Positions 21,529 through 29,736 of a DNA stretch of 39,423 nucleotides are shown one piece after another. The stretch's first letter is position 1; every line of letters starts with the position of its first letter. Source of the stretch: an uncultured Oscillospiraceae bacterium. GTDB lineage: Bacteria; Bacillota; Clostridia; Oscillospirales; Oscillospiraceae. Position numbers and translations under genes: made by a program. A model generated the notes under the pieces. That model was not told where the DNA came from. It worked only from the letters and a program-made list of their open reading frames with translations, and did not search any database. The DNA lies in the NCBI GenBank assembly GCA_947600025.1, contig CANQFY010000011.1, forward strand, positions 1 to 39,423, in the 5' to 3' direction.

Positions 21529-24402
21529 TTACTTCTTTCGCTTGGCCTTCGCCAGGAGCAGCGGGATCGCCGCGCCGGAGAGGGCCAGCAGCGCCAGCAG
21601 GGACAGTACGGGGGCGCTGTCGCCGGTCTGGGCCGGGCCGGAGGGCTCGGTGGTGGAGTCCGGCTTCGTGGTGGGAGACGTGGAGGGATTCGTGGGCGTC
21701 GGGATGTCGGGGAGGGGTGGTAGGCTACCTGCCGCGCCGCAGACGGTGCAGACGCCATTCACATAGTGGTGGGGCGCTTCGTCCACCCGCTGGGTGCAGC
21801 CATCATTCTGGCAGTCGTGATAATGGGTGGTGGGGCCGACGATCCACTCCTCCGTGGGCACGTGTGTCTGGCCCGGGGTAGTGGGATAGCCGCAGACGGT
21901 GCACAGCACGGCGGTGGTGCAGTCGCCGTCGTCCTCGCCCGGGGTGTGGGGCTTGACAAAGTCGATGGAGGTGCAGCCCTCGTTCTGGCACTGGCGCCAA
22001 TGGCCCGCGGGGCTGGAGAAGTAGGCGCCGTCAAAGTTATGGGAGGGTTTCTTTTCCTCCAGCACATAGCCACATTCTGTACACTTCTTCTCCGTCAGGC
22101 AGTTGCCGTCGTCCTGATCCGGGGTGTGGGCGATGAGGGGAGTCTTGTAGTGGCAGCGGGCACATTCCTCGTAATGGCCATCGGAGTTAAAAGCCTGCGC
22201 CATGTCGTGGGCCTGCTGATCCTTAATGTCGTGGCACTTGGCACATTCCATCCAGCAGTTGACGGCATCGCTGGTCAGCTTGTAGTCATGGTCGCAGGGG
22301 GCGGTGAGCTTGGGAATGACGGCGCCCTTCTTCACGACCTTCTTGCAGTCGTTGCAGTACAGGTCGCCGGTGTAGCCGTCCTCCGTCTCGGTGGCGGGCT
22401 TTTGGTTCTGGAGCTGGGTGTGCACATGGTTATCGGGGTCGATTTCGCCCTCCCAGCCGCAGACGGCGCAGTTGGCCTTGGCGACGCAGGTGCCCGGGGT
22501 GATGGTGTGGGGGGTCACGGGGGTGGTGTAGGTACACTGGGTGGGGCTGCCTCCCAGAACGGTCCTGTTGGTGCAGCGCTTCCAGTGGCCGGTGGCGTCA
22601 TACTCGTAGCCGTCTGCCAGCTTGTGCTCCCTCACAGGGGCGTTGCCCTTCCAGCCGCAGATGTCGCAGTAAATGGGCTCCTGGCAGTTGAAATGCGCCA
22701 GATGCTCTGTATAGACGTGGTCCTCGAAGGTCGTTGTGTACTCGCAGCCCGAGTTGGTGCACTTGTAATTGTGGCCAGCGGAATTGGACTTGATTGTGAG
22801 GTTGTGGCTTGGCTCAGCCTCTCGGACAGTCAAACCGCACACCGTGCACTTATCCGCCGTTGTACAGTCGTGATCGTTATTGGTTTCATGCTTTTCCTTA
22901 TCAATGTAGCTGGTGCAGTGGGGGTTCTGGCACGGTCGGTAGTGATAGGTCCCGTCCGAAGCATAATCGGTCGCGTAGTTATGGTCTTTATTTCCTCCGA
23001 GGGTATATCCGCAGAGCTCGCAATAATCGATCCGGTTGCAGAGATAGTTCTTGGGATAGACATGATCTTCCCGCTCGGACTGGTACTTGCAGCCTTCATT
23101 GGTGCAGTAGGCAGAATGGCCGTTTTCGTCCTTCACCCAGCTTAGGTTATGACTCGCCTGAGCGGCCCGAGTCGCGCCGCAGACGGTGCAGACCTCGGGG
23201 GTAGTGCAGTCGAAGTCGTCGTTCACATAGGTGTGACCCAGAGCGGGGCCGTTCGGGTACACGTCGATCGCGGTCCCGCAATTGGCGCAGACCTTGCCGT
23301 AGGCGCCGCCCTCGGTGCAGGTGGCGGGCTTGAGATTGGCACCCGGATGGTCACGGTTATAGCGGTCGCACTCCTCCTGCGTCAGGGAGCGGGGACCCTC
23401 ATAGGTGTGGGTTGCGGGGAGCTCCCAGTCCGCGCTCTGGGCGCCGCAGCGGGTGCAGTAACGTCTCTTGATCGTCTTGGAGCCGGGCTTGGAGCAGTCG
23501 CCCACAGATACCGTCTCCCAATCCGACCAGGCGTGGCCCAGCTTGGAGGTGTCCTTCCGGTCCTTCACCGCGCCGCATTTGCTGCACTGGTCGTAGGAAT
23601 AACCGTCTTCTGTACAGGTGGCGGCCTTTTCGACCCGTTCCCATACATGACCGCCGTTATCTCCTACATAGCCCGTGCCATCTTTCCGCCAGCCGCAGAC
23701 GGAGCAGTACCTAACTTTCTCCGTGCTGCCGCAGACGGTGCCCTCGATGTAATTGTGGCCCAGGGGCTTCATTGCATGGCCCACGATCATGAAAATTCCG
23801 TCTTCACAATCCGCGCAGTGAAAAACTGTCTGCTCTTCGCCATACTTCGTACACGTCGGCGGTATAATTACCGTTTCCACCGCTCCCCTGGTATGGCCCA
23901 TTCGGAAGCCGGCATTCGCCGTACCGCCATCTCCCTCCGCCACGATCGACACCACGGGGAACTTTGCGGTATCCGCAATTGGGGGAAGATAGCTGGTCAG
24001 GTCCACGAGACTGCCATCGCTGGAGATCGTATTTACGTCTCCATCCACAGTCACGGTGATCGTGGTCGCGCCAGTGACGGTGACCATGGGAGCATAGCAA
24101 TAGAAGCCACTGCTATTCAGCTTCCCATTGACCGTAATCTCCGGCGCGGCGGCCTTGGGCCCAGGCGCCTCCATGATGAGAGCGACCGGGGCATTGATGG
24201 GGGCGTCAGCATCGACAGGGGAACTGGGCGCCTCTGTCGGCTCCTCGACGGGAGCCGGGGGGGTTTCTTCGTGTTCACAGTCTTCCGTGTGGATGTGGGG
24301 CTCCTGGGCGTCAGCAGCGCTGACCCCGCTAATCAGCATGGGCAGCACCAGGACCGCGCACAGCAGCAGCGCCAAAAGACGCTTGAGATACTTACGTTTC
24401 AT
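21529..24402 (-). CDS. Large Cys/His-rich cell-surface protein with a sortase-like anchor
   Basis: 957 residues. The signal peptide is MKRKYLKRLLALLLCAVLVL... up to about residue 29. Most of the rest consists of about 20 short cysteine knuckles of the form C-x-x-C-G (CSVCGW, CTRCGA, CANCGT, CTVCGA, CELCGY, CDICGW, CTECGY), alternating with Hx3-4C or NxxC segments (YCTNEGCKY, RPCQNPHC, ECARCHY). A Pro/Thr linker then leads to PAQTGD, a hydrophobic stretch and KAKRKK, the layout of a wall-anchoring signal, although PAQTG departs from LPxTG. The pairs could bind zinc or form disulfides. The protein is probably displayed on the cell wall; its ligand is unknown. It lies in an accessory region between two identical 53-bp repeats, suggesting it arrived as cargo. 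Confidence 0.82.
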   Translation of the reverse strand: MKRKYLKRLLALLLCAVLVLPMLISGVSAADAQEPHIHTEDCEHEETPPAPVEEPTEAPSSPVDADAPINAPVALIMEAPGPKAAAPEITVNGKLNSSGFYCYAPMVTVTGATTITVTVDGDVNTISSDGSLVDLTSYLPPIADTAKFPVVSIVAEGDGGTANAGFRMGHTRGAVETVIIPPTCTKYGEEQTVFHCADCEDGIFMIVGHAMKPLGHNYIEGTVCGSTEKVRYCSVCGWRKDGTGYVGDNGGHVWERVEKAATCTEDGYSYDQCSKCGAVKDRKDTSKLGHAWSDWETVSVGDCSKPGSKTIKRRYCTRCGAQSADWELPATHTYEGPRSLTQEECDRYNRDHPGANLKPATCTEGGAYGKVCANCGTAIDVYPNGPALGHTYVNDDFDCTTPEVCTVCGATRAAQASHNLSWVKDENGHSAYCTNEGCKYQSEREDHVYPKNYLCNRIDYCELCGYTLGGNKDHNYATDYASDGTYHYRPCQNPHCTSYIDKEKHETNNDHDCTTADKCTVCGLTVREAEPSHNLTIKSNSAGHNYKCTNSGCEYTTTFEDHVYTEHLAHFNCQEPIYCDICGWKGNAPVREHKLADGYEYDATGHWKRCTNRTVLGGSPTQCTYTTPVTPHTITPGTCVAKANCAVCGWEGEIDPDNHVHTQLQNQKPATETEDGYTGDLYCNDCKKVVKKGAVIPKLTAPCDHDYKLTSDAVNCWMECAKCHDIKDQQAHDMAQAFNSDGHYEECARCHYKTPLIAHTPDQDDGNCLTEKKCTECGYVLEEKKPSHNFDGAYFSSPAGHWRQCQNEGCTSIDFVKPHTPGEDDGDCTTAVLCTVCGYPTTPGQTHVPTEEWIVGPTTHYHDCQNDGCTQRVDEAPHHYVNGVCTVCGAAGSLPPLPDIPTPTNPSTSPTTKPDSTTEPSGPAQTGDSAPVLSLLALLALSGAAIPLLLAKAKRKK

Positions 24403-24443
24403 AAAAAACTTCCTGCCATATTTTTTGCATAGAGCGCGAAACT

Positions 24444-24514
24444 TCCACCTACGGTGGACTCCTTAGAGGATATGTCCGCCCTCTAAGTATAGCCGATAAA
24501 CGCACCGCCGTCAA
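24444..24514 (-). promoter_or_regulatory. Promoter and hairpin leader of the surface-protein gene
   Basis: Minus strand TTGACG (24514-24509), 17-bp spacer, TATACT (24491-24486). The transcript would start with hairpin CTTAGAGG/CCTCTAAG (24487-24480 with 24469-24462), then TCCACC/GGTGGA (24458-24444), before AGGAAG and the ATG. Confidence 0.75.
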
Positions 24515-24620
24515 CTATCATTGCAAAAAAGGTCATAATTTCGTGCAAAAACCCACACGCCTTCCGCTTTTTGTAGACTTGAACCCTCGTGGTGGGTGGA
24601 ATACCCCAAAAGTCAAGATC

Positions 24621-24657
24621 AGCAGGCAGGAAGAATCCCGCCTGCTTTTCGTTTTTT
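24621..24657 (+). terminator. Terminator before copy B of the repeat
   Basis: AGCAGGC (24621-24627) pairs with GCCTGCT (24640-24646), followed by TTTTCGTTTTTT. As in copy A, a different hairpin is fused to the same T-rich tail. Confidence 0.75.
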
Positions 24658-24714
24658 CAGAGCCAATCGTTTGATTCAAACGGTCGGCTCTTTTTTTATT
24701 TTCTAGGAAAGGAA
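24645..24714 (+). repeat. Copy B of the 53-bp terminator/leader repeat
   Basis: 24645-24697 is identical to 21309-21361; after a 5-nt insertion the shared CTAGGAAAGGAA (24703-24714) follows. The sequences then diverge at once. The two copies bracket the surface-protein gene in direct orientation, 3,336 bp apart. Confidence 0.92.
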
Positions 24715-24915
24715 GTAGAACTTATAGAGTACCGAAACGAAAAACACCGCGTCGTATTTTCCGAGGCAATCAAGGGCCTCAATCAAAAGGACAGGGCCCT
24801 CATGGCGGCGCTGTATCTGCTGACCGCGGAACACAAGCTCTGGACGCGGATCAGAAGGTTCGTGGAACGCGACGAGATCCAGTTCGACAAACACAATCGT
24901 CACGCAGTGCGGTGA
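24715..24915 (+). pseudogene. Truncated gene resembling small proteins of Firmicute mobile elements
   Basis: An open frame of 66 residues (ELIEYRNEKHRVVFSEAI, LNQKDRALMAALYLLTAEH, TRIRRFVERDEIQF) follows the shared ribosome-binding-site-like sequence directly, but the first codon is GTA where a start codon is expected. The frame stops early after a short unrelated tail (HNRHAVR). From memory, similar sequences occur as longer proteins in conjugative-element gene sets of gut Firmicutes; the family assignment is uncertain. Loss of the start and a shortened end indicate a decayed remnant. Confidence 0.55.
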
Positions 24916-24935
24916 TGAGCCTGCGCTGGCATTTA

Positions 24936-25079
24936 TCATTCTTTCTGGCCCTGGGCTGCCTTCAGATATTTGAAAAAGTACGCCATCTTAATGTTGCACA
25001 TGGTCGTCAGCACCATGGCCATGGGATCAATTTCGCTGTTGACCGTCCCGATGGCCTGCCAGGTATTGGTGAATGTTTC
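24936..25079 (-). pseudogene. 3' remnant of an unknown gene
   Basis: A 47-codon open frame ends with MVLTTMCNIKMAYFFKYL and a stop at 24936. It has protein-like composition but no ribosome binding site, and a stop codon lies directly before its first codon. It looks like the C-terminal end of a lost gene pointing opposite to the neighbouring remnant. I do not recognise the family. Confidence 0.4.
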
Positions 25080-25119
25080 CTAATGACTCACGCGCTTTTG
25101 CGGCCAGGCCATTTGCTGT

Positions 25120-25593
25120 TCAGATGGATTCTACGTCCATCGTATGCAGATACATCCGGCTGTCGGATTCCTCCCCGTCGCCTCGAACGGGACAGAGATA
25201 ACGCCAGCCGTACCGTTCGTAGAACGAATCGTGGTCAGTGAGTAGGTACAGCGTGTTAATTCCGCGGTGGGCCATGTCGGCGCATGCAAATTTCAGCAGT
25301 GCCCCGGCCACCCCTTGGCATCGCCGGTCCGGCTCCACATAGACCGCGCAGACGTTGGGGCTCAGATCGCGCCGGGGGTGAAAGTCGTTTTCTATGATCC
25401 CCAGGCCGCCGATGAACCGCTGCCCCTCCCGGGCGACGTACCACTCCGGCACGGGGCCGGGACAGTGAAGACACGCATCCATGCTCTCCAGGTAGGCATC
25501 CAAGGGGATGCCCCATTTTTCGTGGAACCACCGGGCCATCCGTTCCTTTTCGGCGGGATGATCGGAGAGGCGGTAAATTTCATAGGTTAACAT
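25120..25593 (-). CDS. GNAT-family N-acetyltransferase, last gene of the SCIFF operon
   Basis: 157 residues. The acetyl-CoA loop is in RRCQGVAGALLKFACADMAHRG, and a second conserved part is LLTDHDSFYERYGWRYL. The front (HPAEKERMARWFHEKWGIP) matches a common small GNAT type. The ATG at 25593 has AAGGA with a short gap; the gene overlaps the decarboxylase-like gene before it by 14 bp in another frame. It therefore depends on the same transcript as the SCIFF maturase. Whether it acts on the SCIFF product, on a polyamine made by its neighbour, or on something else is unknown. Downstream of it begins the accessory region. Confidence 0.85.
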   Translation of the reverse strand: MLTYEIYRLSDHPAEKERMARWFHEKWGIPLDAYLESMDACLHCPGPVPEWYVAREGQRFIGGLGIIENDFHPRRDLSPNVCAVYVEPDRRCQGVAGALLKFACADMAHRGINTLYLLTDHDSFYERYGWRYLCPVRGDGEESDSRMYLHTMDVESI

Positions 25594-26926
25594 TATTTTC
25601 CTTAATAACATGACAGGTTTCAATCCCATAGTAGCGGAAGCAGGCGAGGGTCTCCCGGTCCAGCCGCTCTCCAGGTACGGCGGGCAGCACCGCCGGCGGG
25701 CAGGCCGCCGCCAGCTGGCCCAATACCCGCCCAAGGCAGGCTTCCAGGGGCAGCTCCTGGGTGGGGGAGAGCAGCGCCTCCCGCAGGGAACAGACCTTCT
25801 CCGGCCGCCCAAGGGGCGGGGGAGGTTCCCGCACCGGCTCCCGCCTGGGGACCGCTTTTAGAGCCGCGACGGCCCGCTCCAGGCCCCGCGGCCCCACCTC
25901 CGGGGTGAACATCATCACAAGATGTTCTTTATCCGCCAGTTCGCAGACGATGCCCTGCCCGGCCAGGAGCGCCCCCAGATCTTCCCCAGTGTAGCCATAG
26001 TTCTGGGGAGCCAGGGTCAGCTTCATGGGTTCTCCGCCCACCAGCGGGAAGCCGGCCCGGGCCAGCGACCCTTTGGCGGCGTCTAGGGCGGCGGCAAAGG
26101 CCGCCAGACGGGTGGGGTAGTCCCCGGATAGGTAGGCGTTGGCCCGGTCCAGAGACTGCAAAATGAGATAGGATGGGCTGGTGGTGGCAAACATCGCCAT
26201 GGCCCGCTCCGCCTGAGCCGCCAGCCATTCCGGCAGGGTGGGGGAGAGATGCAGATACGCCCCGCCGGTGAGTACCGGCAGGGTCTTGTGGGCCGAGTCG
26301 CAGCAAAGGTCTGCCCCCAGAGCCAGGGGATGCCGGTTTTCCGGCAAAAACCGGAGGTAGGCCCCGTGGGCGTTGTCCACCAGCAGCAGGGCGCCCCGGT
26401 CATGGCAGACCCGGGCCAGGGGCCGCAGGTCTATCTGATTTCCCAAATAGTCCGGGCTGGTCAGATAGACCGCCGCCGCCGGATTTCTTTCCAGCGCCTC
26501 CGCCAGCTCCTCCGCCGTAACGGCGCAGGAGAGTAGATTCTCCCCATAGAGCCAGTCCACCTCCAGATCCAGCAGGGCGGCGGCGGAAAGGAAGCTCTTA
26601 TGGGCGTTCCGCCCAGCTAAAACCCGGGGCCTTTTCCCGGTCTCCCGGGCGTATTGCAGGGCCAGATACCCCATGGCCCGGATACACAGGCTGGACCCCT
26701 CGGTGGAATACACCGCCTGTCCCGCTCCAAAGAGGGCGGCGGCAATGGCCTGACTCTCCGCCAGAATCCCCTGGGCGTGGTACAGCACATCCGCCCCGGG
26801 AATTTCCGTGATGTCTAGAGCCTCGGGACCCAGCGTAACCGCGCCCTTGTGTCCGGGCACGTGGAGCCGCAGGGGCGCGGCCCCGGCGTATTTCGCCACG
26901 AAGTCCGAAAGAGGCGTTAGACTCAT
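25580..26926 (-). CDS. Orn/Lys/Arg decarboxylase-family PLP enzyme (YaaO-like, short form)
   Basis: 448-residue fold-type I PLP protein. N-terminal LHVPGHKG is characteristic of the family. The cofactor site is DSAHKTLPVLTGGAYL with lysine K214, preceded by VDNAHGAY (D184, H187). It lacks the N-terminal wing domain of the large inducible decarboxylases and resembles the short Bacillus YaaO type. It would remove carbon dioxide from a basic amino acid to make a polyamine precursor; which amino acid is not clear. The ATG overlaps the stop of the radical SAM gene (ATGA), with GGAGG close by, so it is coupled to SCIFF maturation. That linkage is the interesting part of its context. Confidence 0.88.
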   Translation of the reverse strand: MSLTPLSDFVAKYAGAAPLRLHVPGHKGAVTLGPEALDITEIPGADVLYHAQGILAESQAIAAALFGAGQAVYSTEGSSLCIRAMGYLALQYARETGKRPRVLAGRNAHKSFLSAAALLDLEVDWLYGENLLSCAVTAEELAEALERNPAAAVYLTSPDYLGNQIDLRPLARVCHDRGALLLVDNAHGAYLRFLPENRHPLALGADLCCDSAHKTLPVLTGGAYLHLSPTLPEWLAAQAERAMAMFATTSPSYLILQSLDRANAYLSGDYPTRLAAFAAALDAAKGSLARAGFPLVGGEPMKLTLAPQNYGYTGEDLGALLAGQGIVCELADKEHLVMMFTPEVGPRGLERAVAALKAVPRREPVREPPPPLGRPEKVCSLREALLSPTQELPLEACLGRVLGQLAAACPPAVLPAVPGERLDRETLACFRYYGIETCHVIKENNVNL

Positions 26927-28293
26927 TTCCCCTCCACGGCCTTGGCCGCCTCCAAATAGATGGCGCACTCCATTCGTTTCTTGAACAGCTCACAGCCGTA
27001 GGGGTAGATGCCTTGAATTTTCCCGGAAAAGTGATAGGCGTTGGCGGCGCAGCCGCCGGCGCAGTAGAGCTTGGCCCAGCAGTCGGCGCACTCCGGGCGG
27101 GCGTAGACGTTGCAGGCGGCAAATTCCGACTGGACGGCGGTATTGGTGACGCCGTTCCAAATATCTCCCAGACGGAACCGCTCCTCCCCCACAAATTGGT
27201 GGCAGGGGTATAGGTCCCCCCAGGGGGTGACGGCCAGGTACTCCGTGCCGGATCCGCAGCCGGAGATGCGCTTATAGATGCAGGGCCCGCCCTTCAGGTC
27301 GATCATGTAGTGGTAGAAGGTGAAAGGCCGCCCCTCCCGCCGCCGCTGGAGCATCAGCGCCGCCAGGTCCTCGTATTGCTGTAAGACGATGGGCAGATCC
27401 GCCTCCGTCAGGGCCATGGGGTCGCCGGGGGCGCAGACCACCGGCTCCATGCTCAGCTCGGTAAAGCCCAGGTCCAGCATGGTCTGGATGTCTTTTAGAA
27501 AATCCGGGTTCTGGTGGGTGAAGGTGCCCCGCATATAGTAACTCTTATTGCCCCTCGCGGCCACCAGCTTCTGGAACTTGGGGACGATCCGCTCCCAGGA
27601 GCCCTTCCCGGCGTAGTCCACCCGGAACCGGTCGTGGACATCCTTCCGCCCGTCCAGACTCAGCACTACATTGTGCATTTCCCGGTTGGCAAAGTCAATG
27701 ACCTCATCGTCGATAAGCATCCCGTTGGTGGTGAGAGTGAAGCGGAAGCGCTTTCCGGTCTCCTGTTCCCGCCGCCGGGCGTAGGCCACCAGCTCCTTCA
27801 CCACGCCGAAATTCATCAGCGGCTCCCCGCCGAAGAAGTCCACCTCCAGATTTTTCCGGCTGCCGGAGTGGGCGATGAGAAATTCCAGGGATTGCTTTCC
27901 CACCTCGAAGGACATCAGGGCCCGCTCCCCGTGGTACTTTCCTTGGCTGGCGAAGCAGTAGGAGCAGTTGAGGTTGCAGCTGTGGGCCACATGGAGGCAC
28001 AGGGCTTTCACGACCCCGCCGGTCTTGGCCTTCAGCGTCCCCGCCATGGGGGCAAAGCGGTCGGGGGTGAAGAGCTTCCCGGCCTCTTTCAGGGAAAGAA
28101 GGGCGTCGTAGATCTCCTCCACCTCCTGGGCGGGTAGGGAGAATTGTTCGGCGATCTGGGCCACCGCCTCCCCCCGGGGGACGGCTTCAAAAAGGGAGAT
28201 CAGCTCATAGGTTTCGTCATCTACCAGATGGATGCTGCCGGAGCAGGTGTCCAGCACGATGTTCAGCCCGCCCATGCGGTATTGATGGATCAT
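26923..28293 (-). CDS. scfB: SCIFF peptide radical SAM/SPASM maturase
   Basis: 456 residues. The N-terminal 90 residues form a peptide-recognition-like region. The radical SAM cluster site is C106-x3-C110-x2-C113 in AHSCNLNCSYC, followed by FFGGEPL and VLSLDGRKDVHD. The C-terminal SPASM region has cysteines in GCGSGTEY, YPCHQF, ARPECADCWAKLYCAGGCAA and CELF, expected to hold two more iron-sulfur clusters. Enzymes of this family make Cys-to-Thr thioether links in SCIFF peptides. The precursor gene lies directly upstream, separated by a terminator hairpin. The ATG follows AAAGGA. The product of the pathway has no agreed function. Confidence 0.95.
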   Translation of the reverse strand: MIHQYRMGGLNIVLDTCSGSIHLVDDETYELISLFEAVPRGEAVAQIAEQFSLPAQEVEEIYDALLSLKEAGKLFTPDRFAPMAGTLKAKTGGVVKALCLHVAHSCNLNCSYCFASQGKYHGERALMSFEVGKQSLEFLIAHSGSRKNLEVDFFGGEPLMNFGVVKELVAYARRREQETGKRFRFTLTTNGMLIDDEVIDFANREMHNVVLSLDGRKDVHDRFRVDYAGKGSWERIVPKFQKLVAARGNKSYYMRGTFTHQNPDFLKDIQTMLDLGFTELSMEPVVCAPGDPMALTEADLPIVLQQYEDLAALMLQRRREGRPFTFYHYMIDLKGGPCIYKRISGCGSGTEYLAVTPWGDLYPCHQFVGEERFRLGDIWNGVTNTAVQSEFAACNVYARPECADCWAKLYCAGGCAANAYHFSGKIQGIYPYGCELFKKRMECAIYLEAAKAVEGK

Positions 28294-28323
28294 AGCTTGT
28301 CCTTTCTCTCGTCGCGGTCATGA

Positions 28324-28349
28324 AAAATGCCGCCCGGGGGCGGCATTTT
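28324..28349 (-). terminator. Terminator between the SCIFF peptide and its maturase
   Basis: AAAATGCCGCC (28324-28334) pairs with GGCGGCATTTT (28339-28349) and is followed on the minus strand by Ts. Partial readthrough would give much more precursor than enzyme, as in many peptide-maturation operons. Confidence 0.85.
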
Positions 28350-28361
28350 ATGGGGCGGTCC

Positions 28362-28508
28362 TTACTCCTCGGAATTTTCGCACTGCTGGTTGGCGATGCC
28401 GCAGCTGGTCTTGCAGGCGGACTGGCAGGAGGTCTGGCATTCGCCGCAGCCGCCGTTCTCGGCGCTCTTGCACAGGTCCCGGGTCTCAAGGGTCTTGATA
28501 TGTTCCAT
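28362..28508 (-). CDS. scfA: SCIFF (six-cysteines-in-forty-five) ribosomal peptide precursor
   Basis: 48 residues with the hallmark core CGECQTSCQSACKTSCGIA (21-39). Cysteines are at 13, 21, 24, 28, 32, 36 and 43, so there is one more than the six that name the family; the extra is C13 in RDLCKS. The start MEHIKTLETR is typical. The ATG at 28508 has GGAGG with an 8-nt gap and a strong promoter. Nearby threonines (26 and 34) are candidate partners for thioether bridges made by the maturase. The peptide is near-universal in Clostridia, and its role remains unknown. Confidence 0.96.
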   Translation of the reverse strand: MEHIKTLETRDLCKSAENGGCGECQTSCQSACKTSCGIANQQCENSEE

Positions 28509-28541
28509 GGGTCGATCCTCCTATGTTTCGATTCTGGAAGC

Positions 28542-28570
28542 ATTTTACCACAATCCCCCCTTTAAGTCAA
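28542..28570 (-). promoter_or_regulatory. Sigma-A promoter of the SCIFF operon
   Basis: Minus strand TTGACT (28570-28565), 17-bp spacer, TAAAAT (28547-28542). Confidence 0.82.
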
Positions 28571-28601
28571 TATCCAATTCCCAATTTCCCCCAGCGCCCT
28601 C

Positions 28602-28674
28602 TTGCATTTTTCCCCACGATGTGATATTCTAACAATAAGCCGGGGGCAAAATCGGCTGTCCCTGGCCGTTTTGC
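28602..28674 (+). promoter_or_regulatory. tdh promoter and leader hairpin
   Basis: TTGCAT (28602-28607), 17-bp spacer, TATTCT (28625-28630). A hairpin, GCAAAA-T-CGGC (28646-28656) with GCCGTTTTGC (28665-28674), ends 3 bp before AAGGAGG and could affect ribosome access. Confidence 0.7.
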
Positions 28675-28688
28675 ACAAGGAGGCTGCT

Positions 28689-29726
28689 ATGAAAGGATTT
28701 ATGGATGCGTTGGTAAAACCCACGGCCGGACCGGGGCTGGAGCTGCGCCAGGTACCCATACCCATGCCCGGGCCGGGCGAAGTGCTGATTCGGATTCGGA
28801 AAACCGCCATTTGCGGCACCGATGTCCACATCTACAACTGGGATCCCTGGGCTCGGGAGCATATCAAGCCCCCCATGGTCATCGGCCATGAGTATGTGGG
28901 GGAGGTGGCGGCGCTGGGCGCCGGCGTCACGGGCCTGACTGTGGGCCAGCGGGTCAGCGGAGAGGGCCACATCACCTGCGGCCGCTGCCGCAACTGCCAC
29001 AACGGCGATATTCAGTGGTGCAAAAATACCACCAGCGTGGGGGTGGACCGGGACGGCGCCTTTGCCGAGTACCTGTGTATCCCCCAGGGGAACGTGATCC
29101 CCATTGAGGACAGCCTGCCGGAGGATGTGGTGGCCTTTTTCGACGCCTTCGGCAACGCCACCCACACCGCTCTGATGTGGAACCTGGTGGGGGAGGATGT
29201 GCTGATCACCGGGGCGGGGCCCATCGGCATGATCGCCGCCGGGATCTGCAAATACGCCGGGGCCCGGCGGGTGGTCATCACGGACCTCAACGACTACCGC
29301 CTGGAGTTGGCCAGGAAAATGGGCGTGGACGCGGCGGTGAACGTGGGCCGGGAGGAGCTAACGGAGATCATGGGCAAGCAGGGCCTGGTGGAGGGCTTTG
29401 ACATTGGCCTGGAGATGTCCGGCAGCGGCGCGGGCCTCCAGCAGATGATCGGCGTCATGCGCAACGGCGGAAAAATTTCCCTGCTGGGCATCTCCAACAA
29501 GCCGGTGGCTCTGGATATGAACCGGGTCATCACCAAGGGCCTGACTCTCCAGGGCATCTACGGCCGCCGGATGGACAACTGGCACCAGATGTCCTACATG
29601 GTCCAGGGCGGTCTGGACCTGACCCCGGTGATCACCCACCGGTTTTCCTACCGGGAATTTGAGAAGGGATTTGCCGCCATGAACAGCGGCGAATCGGGAA
29701 AAGTGATTTTAGACTGGACAACATAA
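28689..29726 (+). CDS. tdh: L-threonine 3-dehydrogenase
   Basis: 345-residue zinc-dependent dehydrogenase turning threonine and NAD+ into 2-amino-3-ketobutyrate. The catalytic zinc site has C42 (AICGTD) and H67-E68 (GHEYVGEV); the structural zinc has C97, C100, C103 and C111. The NAD-binding loop is [12 protein letters not shown]. The ATG follows AAGGAGG. kbl starts 10 bp downstream and uses the unstable product, so the pair breaks threonine down to glycine and acetyl-CoA. Related polyol dehydrogenases share the fold, but the neighbour settles the assignment. Confidence 0.95.
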   Translation: MKGFMDALVKPTAGPGLELRQVPIPMPGPGEVLIRIRKTAICGTDVHIYNWDPWAREHIKPPMVIGHEYVGEVAALGAGVTGLTVGQRVSGEGHITCGRCRNCHNGDIQWCKNTTSVGVDRDGAFAEYLCIPQGNVIPIEDSLPEDVVAFFDAFGNATHTALMWNLVGEDVLITGAGPIGMIAAGICKYAGARRVVITDLNDYRLELARKMGVDAAVNVGREELTEIMGKQGLVEGFDIGLEMSGSGAGLQQMIGVMRNGGKISLLGISNKPVALDMNRVITKGLTLQGIYGRRMDNWHQMSYMVQGGLDLTPVITHRFSYREFEKGFAAMNSGESGKVILDWTT

Positions 29727-29736
29727 GGAGGCTACC

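Noticed and set aside
24576-24587. 12-bp match to the complement of the tRNA-Trp T-arm (GACTTGAACCCT)
   Set aside because: The flanks do not form a T-stem or acceptor and there is no CCA; T-arm words are common by chance.
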